A stretch of DNA of 36,021 nt from Candidatus Gastranaerophilales bacterium (GTDB taxonomy: Bacteria > Cyanobacteriota > Vampirovibrionia > Gastranaerophilales > Gastranaerophilaceae), in the NCBI GenBank assembly GCA_944323955.1, contig CALUUK010000013.1:1-36021 (forward strand), given 5' to 3'. The notes below the pieces were generated by a model. That model saw only the letters and a list, made by a program, of their open reading frames with translations, did no database searches and was not told the origin of the DNA. Shown here piece after piece: positions 1 through 6,876 of this stretch. Numbering within the stretch: the first letter of the stretch is position 1; each line of letters opens with the position of its first letter. A program made the position numbers and the translations under genes.

Positions 1-29
1 GACGAGCTACCAGACTGCTCCATCCCGCG
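1..29 (-). tRNA. 5' part of initiator tRNA-fMet, cut by window edge; left attachment site
   Basis: Read on the minus strand, this is the first 29 nt of a bacterial initiator tRNA: it begins CGCGGGATGGAGCAG and runs through the D-arm to GCTCGTC. The rest of the gene would lie left of the window. The same 29 bases recur exactly at 6248-6276, so this is one end of a direct repeat bounding a roughly 6.2-kb element. In tRNA-targeting integration, the copy that keeps the chromosomal 3' half is the functional one; that would be this copy, with a 5' end and promoter supplied by the element. This last point is inferred because the 3' half is not visible. Confidence 0.75.
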
Positions 30-250
30 ATAAATTCTCTTACACCCCATTATTAAACGCTAAAAAACAAAAATCAAGCCCCATGATTTTTTATTAAAAA
101 ATAGACCTTCCCTACAATTATTGTAGGTATGTTTGTAGTGACGGTGTGTCGCCGATAAATCAGGGCAAAAATTTTAGGAAACCGCCGGCGGAATATTTAT
201 GAATAAATTAAAACGACTGCCGGAAATGTGTATTTAGTAATGAATAATAT

Positions 251-336
251 AATTAAGTATTTTATAAATACCAATAGCACTGATTATATCAAGCAAGGAA
301 ACTACGTTTAAATAATTCTTATGAGCCGACGAGCTA
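251..336 (+). repeat. Diverged copy of the element right-end arm plus tRNA-fMet fragment
   Basis: These bases match 6170-6256 closely, with a few substitutions and one base missing in the tRNA-like part (GAGCCGAC here, GAGCCCGAC there). The shared block runs from AATTAAGTATTTTATAAATA through a GATTATATCAAGCAAGGAAA segment and ends in anticodon-loop/D-arm sequence of tRNA-fMet. Here the tRNA match stops after GAGCTA, whereas at 6256 it continues. Confidence 0.8.
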
Positions 337-499
337 TAAAACACATCATATAATACAAACATTATAAACATCTGATATTATTATTTTGAGAATGGCAAAA
401 AATCTACCACAAAAGCTCTAATTTTCTATATTTTTATCAAAGCAAAGTCGACAATTGATTATTAAATATGTTTAGCATGTTTAGTATTTTACTTTTCTA

Positions 500-527
500 T
501 TGACAAACAAGTTTTATAATATAAAAT
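500..527 (+). promoter_or_regulatory. Sigma70-type promoter for the TIR-like gene
   Basis: TTGACA at 500-505 and TAAAAT at 522-527 are separated by 16 bp. The start codon is about 40 bp downstream, with AGGAGA at 555-560 as ribosome binding site. An overlapping TATAAT at 515-520 is too close to this -35 to pair with it. Confidence 0.6.
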
Positions 528-565
528 ATACATGATACATATACAAGGATTAATAGGAGAAATAA

Positions 566-1711
566 ATGAAAAAGAAAATTTTAAGTGAAACTGAAGAAAC
601 AACGAAACAAGCCAAACAGACTAGATTGTCACAGACATTTTGCCCTTTAGCCTCAATTAAAGAAATTTTGCGTATTCCTCAGGCAATAAAAGATGATTTT
701 GCAGGACAGCCAACATCGCCTTTGCTTATTGCTGAATCCTGTGGAATATCTCCAACCAGCTCAAACTGGAGGACTCTTACCGGAGCTTCTGTTGCGTATG
801 GACTTACGAATGGTGGATATAATTCCAAAAATATCAGCTTAACGGAACTTGGAGAAAGAATTGTAGCCCCACTTATAGAAGGGGATGATTTAACTGCATT
901 GAGAGAAGCAATAATGAAACCTGCTCTATTTGCTGAAATATACTCTACATATGATGGAAATAAGCTACCTAAAAATAATATCGCATATAATATTTTGGCA
1001 AAAAAGGGGGTATCTAAAGAAAAACAAGAAAATACTTGGCAAATTATAAAAGATAATGCTAATGAAGCAAAAATATTACGTATCATAGGCGGTAATGAAT
1101 ATATTTGTCTTGACGCAAATTGTAATAATGCAAATAAAATAATAGATAAAGAAACAGATAGGGAAAATAACATCGATGTGAGAAATGAGGAGGGAGTGAC
1201 TGTTACAAATGAATTATTAGAAAGAATGTCTATCTCAGCACCTTCTTGCACCGATAAACCGATAGTGACAGAAAAAAGGAAACCTAATATATTTATTTCA
1301 CACGGCAAGAATAATACCGTTATAGTTGGTCAATTGAAAGAATTATTAGCTTATGGACAAATGGAACCGGTAGTCTCTATAGAAAGAGAAACTACCGCAA
1401 TACCTGTTCCTGATAAAGTTTTTGATGATATGAGAGGTTGTGATGCTGGTATAATTCATATTGATTTTGAAAATGTACCGCTAAATAATGGTGAAGATAC
1501 ATATGAAAGAATAAATGAAAATGTTTTAATTGAAATTGGGGCCGCAATCGCTTTGTATTCAAAGCGAGTAATTTTATTATGTAAAAAAGGTACACCTTTG
1601 CCTTCGAACTTGCAAGGATTATATCGTTGTGAATATGAAGGAAACCAACTTGATTATAATTCTACAATGAAATTATTAAAGACCATGCAAGAATTACGAG
1701 AATTGATGTAA
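566..1711 (+). CDS. TIR-like (CAP12/Pycsar effector type) protein with N-terminal helical/HTH-like region
   Basis: This is a 381-residue protein. Residues about 240-375 resemble the Pfam family of TIR-like domains found in Cap12 and Pycsar effectors. The hallmarks are NIFISHGKN at 241-249, then NENVLIEIGAA at 317-327, whose Glu323 is the candidate catalytic residue for NAD+ hydrolysis, and a final PSNLQGLYRCEY strand. Residues about 24-190 look like one or two winged-helix units, which could sense a signal or bind nucleic acid. A charged linker (about 195-235) joins the two parts. No cyclase or SAVED/STING partner is next to it, so it is not a standard CBASS or Pycsar operon. It has its own promoter and a good AGGAGA site before this ATG. 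Family knowledge suggests NAD+-depleting abortive infection; that role here is inference. Confidence 0.72.
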   Translation: MKKKILSETEETTKQAKQTRLSQTFCPLASIKEILRIPQAIKDDFAGQPTSPLLIAESCGISPTSSNWRTLTGASVAYGLTNGGYNSKNISLTELGERIVAPLIEGDDLTALREAIMKPALFAEIYSTYDGNKLPKNNIAYNILAKKGVSKEKQENTWQIIKDNANEAKILRIIGGNEYICLDANCNNANKIIDKETDRENNIDVRNEEGVTVTNELLERMSISAPSCTDKPIVTEKRKPNIFISHGKNNTVIVGQLKELLAYGQMEPVVSIERETTAIPVPDKVFDDMRGCDAGIIHIDFENVPLNNGEDTYERINENVLIEIGAAIALYSKRVILLCKKGTPLPSNLQGLYRCEYEGNQLDYNSTMKLLKTMQELRELM

Positions 1712-1720
1712 ATATATTTT

Positions 1721-1752
1721 GTACCAAGAACCATTCTAATGGCTCTTGGTAC
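1721..1752 (+). terminator. Hairpin downstream of the TIR-like gene
   Basis: GTACCAAGAACCATT at 1721-1735 pairs with AATGGCTCTTGGTAC at 1738-1752 with one A-C mismatch. The following bases are C-rich rather than a T tract, so it may protect the RNA end rather than terminate transcription. It ends both the TIR-like gene (plus) and, from the other side, lies beyond the XRE gene (minus). Confidence 0.45.
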
Positions 1753-1929
1753 CCCCATACAGCCCGTCTCATTGTAGAATGAGGTTTCTTAGTTGTGGAC
1801 ACAAGTTTTCGGTTGTGAGATTTTTCTCGGTTACAAAACCGCCGCGGTGATTAAAAAGAATGAAAGCATTCTCCGGTTGATGATGAAAAGTTTATAGGCG
1901 GTGAGGTATAAAATTACCGAGAAAATATT

Positions 1930-2247
1930 TTAGTAATCTAGTGCCATAACTATTCTATATACAGTTTTTAGCAAGTTTGGATTATTTTTTAGCCGTTTGA
2001 TAATTTCATCTAATGATGCATCTTCCGGCACATCTGAATATTTAAAGTCAAAAAGTACATTAGGATTTATTTCCAAAGCAGCACATAATTCTTCCAATGT
2101 TTCTGCAGAAACAAAGTTGTTACCTAATTCAATCTGGCTTAAACTTTTTGCAGAAAGATTTATCTTTTCAGCTAGTGCTTCTTGGGTTAAAGAACGACTT
2201 ATTCTTATCTCACGAATACGGTTACCTAAATTTTTTTTAATACTCAT
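1930..2247 (-). CDS. XRE-family helix-turn-helix repressor
   Basis: This 105-residue protein has a classic Cro/CI-type HTH at residues about 8-62: GNRIREIRISRSLTQEALAE, then a recognition helix in NLSAKSLSQIELG, then AETLEELCAALEI. The C-terminal 40 residues are short and helical, possibly for dimerisation. AAGGTGA precedes the ATG at a good distance. The gene diverges from the endonuclease III-like gene across 101 bp that hold a promoter overlapped by a palindrome, so it probably represses that gene and itself. Its placement resembles the control gene of a small mobile element or restriction-type cassette. No peptidase domain of the ImmA type is attached. Confidence 0.85.
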   Translation of the reverse strand: MSIKKNLGNRIREIRISRSLTQEALAEKINLSAKSLSQIELGNNFVSAETLEELCAALEINPNVLFDFKYSDVPEDASLDEIIKRLKNNPNLLKTVYRIVMALDY

Positions 2248-2286
2248 ATTATCACCTTAATATATTTAGAATGGGAGTTACACACA

Positions 2287-2323
2287 TTGACAACAGAGTT
2301 AATCTATTGTAAATTGATTTACA
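2287..2323 (+). promoter_or_regulatory. Promoter with overlapping palindromic operator
   Basis: TTGACA at 2287-2292 and TAAATT at 2310-2315 are spaced 17 bp apart and face the endonuclease III-like gene. A perfect inverted repeat, TGTAAAT-TG-ATTTACA at 2308-2323, covers the -10 box. Its position between the divergent XRE gene and its neighbour makes it the likely operator of that regulator. Confidence 0.5.
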
Positions 2324-2348
2324 GAATTTATAGTAGGAGTGGTGTGTT

Positions 2349-3104
2349 ATGGAAAAAGACTATAAAAAGATGTTTTCAATATTGGATAATTATTTGAAAG
2401 ACAGAGTACAAGATATTGATATATCGATTTTAGAGGCGGTTGAAGCAAGAAAAAATGGTAAAGTTTTCAGCTTTAAAGAACATCTGAAAGGATTTATTTA
2501 TGCTCAATTAAGTGCATTAGTCTCTTGGAAAAAAATTAAAGATAATCAGCAGGAGTTAAATATAGTCTTTTGTGGTTTTGAAAAAGATAAATTAAAAGAA
2601 AAAGCACCGGAAGAATTGATTGATGAAATAAGAGCATTAAAATGTTACAGTCCATACACAACCAAAAACCAAATAAATTCCTTAAAAGCGAATATTGAAA
2701 CTTTTGAAAAAATTGAACAAGAATATTCAAGCCTTGATAAATTTATAACGCACAGCACACCATCTAACATTATCAAATTACTTGCCGATAGTAATAGTAC
2801 CTATAAATTAAAGTATGCAGGTGTGGCAATCATTTGTGAGTATGTACGAAATGTTGGGATTGATATTATAAAACCGGATGTGCATATTAAAAGAATTGCG
2901 GCTGCAGATAGATTAAAATTAGTCACTGCAAAATCGGATTATAAGATTATAGAAGAATTTAGAAAGTTATCAAATGAAATAGGTATGAGCCAAGTCAAAA
3001 TGGATTATCTGTTATGGAATTATTGTGCAAAAGGTTATGGTGAAATTTGTACCGCAACCCCAAAATGCGATGAATGTGTAATAAAAGAATTTTGCCATAC
3101 CTAA
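2349..3104 (+). CDS. HhH-GPD superfamily, endonuclease III-like Fe-S protein
   Basis: This is a 251-residue protein. The C-terminus has a four-cysteine cluster at 234, 240, 243 and 249 (C-X5-C-X2-C-X5-C), close to the C-X6-C-X2-C-X5-C 4Fe-4S loop of endonuclease III/MutY. Upstream is a helix-hairpin-helix-like stretch (LKYAGVAII, about 153-161) followed by IKPDVHIKRI, whose Asp177 matches the conserved catalytic Asp of the superfamily. The lysine used by bifunctional glycosylase/AP lyases is not present in the hairpin, so lyase activity is doubtful. The first 110 residues are unlike ordinary Nth. AGGAG sits 9 bp before the ATG. Located on a mobile element behind an XRE-controlled promoter, it could act on modified phage DNA. 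That role is speculation; the fold assignment is fairly secure. Confidence 0.7.
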   Translation: MEKDYKKMFSILDNYLKDRVQDIDISILEAVEARKNGKVFSFKEHLKGFIYAQLSALVSWKKIKDNQQELNIVFCGFEKDKLKEKAPEELIDEIRALKCYSPYTTKNQINSLKANIETFEKIEQEYSSLDKFITHSTPSNIIKLLADSNSTYKLKYAGVAIICEYVRNVGIDIIKPDVHIKRIAAADRLKLVTAKSDYKIIEEFRKLSNEIGMSQVKMDYLLWNYCAKGYGEICTATPKCDECVIKEFCHT

Positions 3105-3125
3105 TCTAATAAATAAGGAACAATA

Positions 3126-3203
3126 ATGATAGGTAAAGTTATACATACAATAATAATTTGGATAATAATATATATCATTGTTAGCCTGTTCGGTTGGCAT
3201 TAA
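3126..3203 (+). CDS. 25-residue hydrophobic peptide (possible small membrane or toxin-like peptide)
   Basis: An ATG 21 bp after the endonuclease III-like stop opens a 25-codon frame, beginning MIGKVIHTIIIWIIIYIIVS and ending LFGWH. One membrane span fills it, with Lys and His near the N-terminus. AAGGA lies 7 bp upstream at a proper distance. The last codons (IIVSQFGWH and stop) recur in a decayed copy at about 3443-3470, which suggests it was once a real unit. Single-span peptides of this size include type I toxins and small envelope stressors; no antisense RNA is demonstrated. It may also be a chance frame. Confidence 0.4.
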   Translation: MIGKVIHTIIIWIIIYIIVSLFGWH

Positions 3204-3409
3204 AAATTGTACCGGCTGGGGAAAAGAAAAATAAAAAAGAGAACAAGTTTAATATAAATATTCTATATATAGCAGTATAGGAAATAATAATTTATGCGGT
3301 TATCCCGATGATTACATTGACCTCATTATCATGACAAAGTTCGGGCTATCATAAAACTGAAATTTTAGCTAGTAAAAAATGTAACGATTGGTGGAAGACA
3401 AGTAAATAT

Positions 3410-3513
3410 ATTTGTACCGCCCTCCCCAAATGCGGTGAATATTATTGTTAGCCAGTTTGGTTGGCATTAAAATTTGTACCGGCGGGGAAAGAAAAAAATA
3501 AAAAGAATATATT
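3410..3513 (+). repeat. Decayed duplicate of the 3' end of the glycosylase/peptide segment
   Basis: These bases match 3044-3240 in order but lack its middle. First comes ATTTGTACCGC...CCAAATGCGGTGAAT, like the cysteine-loop codons of the glycosylase. After a deletion come the last codons of the 25-residue peptide (TTGTTAGCC..TTTGGTTGGCATTAA) and the shared trailer ending in a run of A and AATAAAAAGA. This is a partial tandem duplication followed by a deletion. Confidence 0.7.
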
Positions 3514-3844
3514 TTTTTATTAAATACCCTAGTAGTAATAGTATAAACAATATAGGAATATGCAAAAATTCTGATGATAATATCGAAGTATCTATGACAA
3601 CAATTTTTTAGAAGTGTTTAGACCTGAATTTTACCAGAGGAATAAAGCAGAGATTGATAAGCGACAGTCAAAAAATTTATAAAATTTACAATTCTTCATA
3701 TAAGTTTAAATTTTAAAATACAGATATAGTGGGAATGTCCGGCACTTTTAAAAATTTATTGTATAACAAAATTCAAGTATAATAAGGGTTTACAGAATTT
3801 TCTATTTGACAATAATACCATAAATTTATATAATAGGAACATAA

Positions 3845-4047
3845 AGTAATTTGGTCTTAACGTTTCACCACAACTAAACGTTCCCAGCGAGAGCCTGCTA
3901 TGGTTATATATAAATGGCTCAGATAGCAAAGAACAAGGAAAGGCGGTGATTAGGCGTTACAAATTACAAATACTTAGACAATCTGAAAATGTACGAGATT
4001 CTGCCAGAGTAGCCGTAGGGTACGGACGAAGCATGCTTCCCTGCTAA
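3845..4047 (+). ncRNA. Candidate structured RNA upstream of the recombinases
   Basis: Several pairings lie close together on the plus strand. AACGTTT at 3859-3865 pairs with AAACGTT at 3876-3882. GAGCC (3891-3895) pairs with GGCTC (3916-3920), while TGCTAT (3896-3901) pairs with ATAGCA (3923-3928); this interleaving is an H-type pseudoknot. CCGTA-GGG-TACGG is at 4013-4025 and a 12-bp self-complementary GAAGCATGCTTC at 4028-4039. A GTG-started frame at 3946-4047 (33 codons, ending GRSMLPC) overlaps the second half and has AAGGAAAGG just before it. The base composition is also less AT-rich than the flanks. I cannot assign a known RNA class. Confidence 0.4.
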
Positions 4048-4115
4048 TAAGGATTGGTCAACAGTATTTGCTTTAAGTTGCAATTGAATTATCAAACTTG
4101 ATTAAGTTTGATTAA

Positions 4116-4227
4116 GTGAATAGATCTTACTCTATTCACGCAGTCTTATGGCATTTAAAAAGTGTTTGAATAGATTTGGTTATGGCTTTTTCAGTCATTT
4201 CCGCGATAAAGTCTTTACTTCAAACAC
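4116..4227 (+). promoter_or_regulatory. Leader hairpins upstream of the serine recombinase
   Basis: GTGAATAGA at 4116-4124 pairs perfectly with TCTATTCAC at 4131-4139 across a 6-nt loop. GTGTTTGAA at 4162-4170 pairs with TTCAAACAC at 4219-4227. No T tract follows either, so they look like a folded leader rather than terminators, and they may control translation of the recombinases. Confidence 0.4.
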
Positions 4228-4262
4228 TCGTTGTCCAAAAATTATTAAAAAAGGAGGAAACA

Positions 4263-4835
4263 ATGACTGGGCAAGCGATTTCGTACATACGTGTAAGTAC
4301 AATAGAACAAAATACCGATAGCCAAAAAGCTATATTGAGTAATATAAAAATTGATAAAACTTTTGAAGAAAGCATTAGCGGTAAAAATACAGACCGCCCA
4401 AAACTTAAAGAAATGCTTGAATATGTTAGAGAAGGCGATACGGTCTATATTAGGGATTTATCAAGACTAGCTAGAAATACTAAAGATTTATTAGATATTG
4501 TAGAATATCTTAATAATAAGGGAGTTGCCCTTAAAAGCATTAAGGAAAACATTGATACTTCAACAAATTTCGGCAAATTGATGATTACCTTTCTTGCCGC
4601 AATATATGAATTTGAGCGTGCAAATCTTTTAGAAAGACAGCGTGACGGTATCGCAGTTGCTAAAAAGTTAGGCAAGTACAAGGGGCGAAAGAAAGTTCCA
4701 AAACCTGATAACTTTAAAGAGGTTTATAAGAAATGGCTAAATCGTGAAATTAAATCAAATGCTGCAATACGTGAACTGAACATTAGCGAATACGCATTCT
4801 ACAAATTTGTAAGAGAGGAGAATGCTAATGGCTAA
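4263..4835 (+). CDS. Serine recombinase (resolvase/invertase family)
   Basis: This 190-residue protein has the resolvase-type catalytic domain at residues about 5-140. The signature YIRVSTIEQN carries the nucleophile Ser12. The conserved Arg-rich segment IRDLSRLARNTKDL and the long E-helix region (EFERANLLERQRDGIA) follow. The C-terminal 45 residues form a short HTH-like region (NAAIRELNISEYAFYKFVRE). The ATG at 4263 is chosen because AAGGAGG sits 6 bp before it; an in-frame ATG at 4176 has no such site. The length is that of small resolvases and invertases, not of large serine integrases. Its last 8 bp overlap the integrase gene, so the two are translationally coupled. It may resolve element multimers or flip a segment, with the tyrosine recombinase doing integration. 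Confidence 0.9.
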   Translation: MTGQAISYIRVSTIEQNTDSQKAILSNIKIDKTFEESISGKNTDRPKLKEMLEYVREGDTVYIRDLSRLARNTKDLLDIVEYLNNKGVALKSIKENIDTSTNFGKLMITFLAAIYEFERANLLERQRDGIAVAKKLGKYKGRKKVPKPDNFKEVYKKWLNREIKSNAAIRELNISEYAFYKFVREENANG

Positions 4836-6102
4836 GAGAAGACGGAATGGGGAAGGCTGTTTTTCAAAAAACGGCAACGGATTTGATTATAGAATTTCTT
4901 ACAATGATGAGAACGGCAAGCGCAAGTATAAATACTTTTGGGCAAAAACAAAAGAAGAATGTATTGCTAAAGCTACAAAGTGGCGCAATGAGCAAAATGG
5001 TATTTATACAGATGAGGAAGTAAACGGGAAAATGTTAACTTCTGAATGGGCTAATTATTGGTTCGACAATTTTGTTGTAGGACACGTCAAAATTACTACT
5101 ATCAATGATGATAGAAGTATTTTAGATAAACATATTATTCCGGGAATAGGGCATATTCCGTTAAAAGAAATAAGAGGTCTAAGGTTAACAAAATTCTATA
5201 ATGAATGCTTAAAGAAAAGTAACGGCAGAGGCGGCACACTTGACCCTAAAACCGTTAAAAACATTCGTGCAGTTGTTAATAGAATGCTTGAATGTGCGTA
5301 TCAAAATGAACTTATAAAAGAAAATCCGAACAAGAAGGCAAAATATCCTAAATGCCCGAAAGCAGAAACTCAAATTTTATCACAAGAAGATTATGACAAG
5401 CTCATCAGACATTGTTGTGAACAAAAGACTCAATGGGATATGCTTATAGTATTTTTCCTTTGTGTCGGCACAAGATTAGGTGAAGCATTGGGATTGCAAT
5501 GGTCAAAGATAAATTTCCAAAAACATGAAATTAGAATTGAGCAGCAAATGCAGCCTGTCCTGCACAATGACAAAAACTATAAATATAAGTATAAAAAACA
5601 AATAATTTATACAACTAAGACAAAAACATCAAACCGAATAGTACCAATGTGTCCGGAAGTTGAGCAGATACTTCGTCATGTAAGAAAATTGCAGGCGGAA
5701 ACCAAAATAAAACTCGGACCAAAGTACCATAAGGATTTGGACCTTGTATTTACTAGTAAGGATGGTTATTTTATTTGTGATACTACTTTTAGAGCCTTTG
5801 TTAACAAACGGTTGGCGGAAGCGGGTATTGAACACTATAAAATACATTCATTCAGGCATTCGTGTGCTACAACATTGTTTGAAGAAAAAGCCGATATTAA
5901 AAAGGTTTCAAAATGGCTCGGACATAGTTGTATAGGTATTACTTTGGATACTTATACTCACGTGTTACCGCACCATTTAGAAGAACTGGCAGAACTTCAA
6001 AGCAATCGTTTCAAACGGATATTCAGCAGTAATGAAAAAGACATTCCAGACGAAATGCTGCCGCAAAGAGAAACATCACAACAAGATGATTGGGGTGCAT
6101 AA
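4828..6102 (+). CDS. Tyrosine recombinase / integrase of the tRNA-fMet element
   Basis: This 424-residue protein is an integrase of the type used by integrative elements and phages. The N-terminal arm-binding part (about 1-55) is basic, followed by a SAM-like core-binding domain (about 65-165) and the catalytic domain (about 185-395). Catalytic residues are Arg216 (GTRLGEALGL), His340 and Arg343 (HSFRHSCATTL), His366 (WLGHSCIGIT) and nucleophile Tyr376 (DTYTHV). GAGGAG at 4815-4820 fits the ATG at 4828 (7 bp) and not the in-frame ATG at 4822 (1 bp). The gene lies beside the right attachment site, as expected for the enzyme that recombines at tRNA-fMet. The catalytic residues are all present, so it is probably active. 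Confidence 0.93.
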   Translation: MAKRRRNGEGCFSKNGNGFDYRISYNDENGKRKYKYFWAKTKEECIAKATKWRNEQNGIYTDEEVNGKMLTSEWANYWFDNFVVGHVKITTINDDRSILDKHIIPGIGHIPLKEIRGLRLTKFYNECLKKSNGRGGTLDPKTVKNIRAVVNRMLECAYQNELIKENPNKKAKYPKCPKAETQILSQEDYDKLIRHCCEQKTQWDMLIVFFLCVGTRLGEALGLQWSKINFQKHEIRIEQQMQPVLHNDKNYKYKYKKQIIYTTKTKTSNRIVPMCPEVEQILRHVRKLQAETKIKLGPKYHKDLDLVFTSKDGYFICDTTFRAFVNKRLAEAGIEHYKIHSFRHSCATTLFEEKADIKKVSKWLGHSCIGITLDTYTHVLPHHLEELAELQSNRFKRIFSSNEKDIPDEMLPQRETSQQDDWGA

Positions 6103-6126
6103 AAAATGATAAACTGTGGGGAAAAA

Positions 6127-6149
6127 AGACCTATAATTATTGTAGGTCT
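6127..6149 (+). terminator. Hairpin after the integrase gene
   Basis: AGACCTA at 6127-6133 pairs with TAGGTCT at 6143-6149. The trailing bases (TCCCTACAATTTAT) are only weakly T-rich. A related CCTACAA hairpin lies at 111-127 in the same position relative to the other arm copy. Confidence 0.45.
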
Positions 6150-6169
6150 TCCCTACAATTTATATCAAA

Positions 6170-6276
<107 letters not shown>

Positions 6277-6336
6277 CTATTATATCAATATTATTATCTG
6301 CTAAATATAAAAAATCAAGTATATTATTCTTTAATA

Positions 6337-6364
6337 AAAAAAGAGAGCTAAGGCTCTCTTTTTT
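6337..6364 (-). terminator. Terminator of the minCDE operon
   Basis: Plus-strand AAAAAAGAGAGC at 6337-6348 pairs with GCTCTCTTTTTT at 6353-6364 around loop TAAG. It lies 9 bp beyond the minE stop, and A/T runs on both sides would let it work in both directions. Confidence 0.85.
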
Positions 6365-6372
6365 GTTCTTTC

Positions 6373-6876
6373 TTATTCTTTTTCTTCTGTTGAATTTGTT
6401 TCGGTTATTTCTTCTTTCTCTTCTATTATTTCGTATTCCGCTTCTTCAATAATTTCTTCTTCCGAATCTTCCTCTTCTTCTGTTGCTTCTGATTTTTCAT
6501 CTTCTTCATTGTCATCGGAATCTTCATCATCGGAATCATCTACTTTTTCTTCTTGTTCTTGAATTTGTTTTCTGATTTCTTCTAATTCTTCTTCCGTTTT
6601 TGCTCTTATAATCGGAATATTAAGCATTAATGCAGCGGCGTCGCCTTCATTTGTTAAATCAATTTCAAGTTTTTCTTTATCAATGACAACATATTTGGAA
6701 AAAACATCAATCAATTCTTCTCTCATTTTGTTCATAATAAGAGGATCAAGTTTTGTTCTGTCATGCATTAATATAACTTGAAGTCTGTCTACGGCGCATC
6801 CGCTCGTATTTTCAGACTTATCACGCTGAAATATTTCTAATATTTTATTATATAAATCAGTAAAAAGTGTTTTCAT
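6373..6876 (-). CDS. minE: Cell division topological specificity factor MinE with long acidic tail
   Basis: MinE stimulates MinD ATPase and drives the Min pattern that keeps Z-rings off the poles. Residues 1-90 match the family: the N-terminal amphipathic part (MKTLFTDLYNKILEIF), the MinD-contact helix (AVDRLQVILMHDRTKLDP) and the dimerisation strands (LEIDLTNEGDAAALMLNIPI). Family members end near residue 85-100. This one continues with about 75 residues that are almost all Glu, Asp, Ser and Ile (SDDEDSDDNEEDE, then EEEIIEEAEYEIIEEKEE). AAAGGAG precedes the ATG, and the minD stop abuts the start with no gap. The tail is read in the same frame with no repeat-induced break, so it looks genuine. 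Confidence 0.93.
   Translation of the reverse strand: MKTLFTDLYNKILEIFQRDKSENTSGCAVDRLQVILMHDRTKLDPLIMNKMREELIDVFSKYVVIDKEKLEIDLTNEGDAAALMLNIPIIRAKTEEELEEIRKQIQEQEEKVDDSDDEDSDDNEEDEKSEATEEEEDSEEEIIEEAEYEIIEEKEEITETNSTEEKE

Larger units (their letters stand above)
30..565. other. Gene-free left end of the integrative element
   Basis: No credible gene is seen in these 536 bases. They contain a perfect hairpin (CCTACAA, 3-nt loop, TTGTAGG) at 111-127, an 86-bp copy of the element's right-end arm at 251-336, and the promoter of the TIR-like gene near the right edge. The order hairpin, arm, tRNA fragment is the same as downstream of the integrase at 6127-6276. This stretch therefore looks like the decayed right end of an earlier related element. 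Confidence 0.55.
3204..4262. other. 1-kb gene-free stretch between glycosylase cassette and recombinases
   Basis: No normal-length gene is visible. The stretch holds a decayed duplicate of the upstream gene end (3410-3513), unassigned AT-rich DNA from about 3514 to 3844, a segment rich in pairing elements (3845-4047), and two further inverted repeats just before the serine recombinase (4116-4227). Confidence 0.6.

Noticed and set aside
679-1308. Long minus-strand frame opposite the TIR-like gene
   Set aside because: It lies wholly within the TIR-like gene, has no ribosome site, and its translation has no recognisable domain; the plus-strand frame has clear motifs.
3571-3590. CTGATGA...CGAA, hammerhead-ribozyme-like core
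   Set aside because: The GAAA core element and the flanking stems cannot be drawn; probably chance.
4097-4115. Tandem TTGATTAAG copies before the recombinase leader
   Set aside because: Only two short copies are present; not enough to call iterons or an origin.
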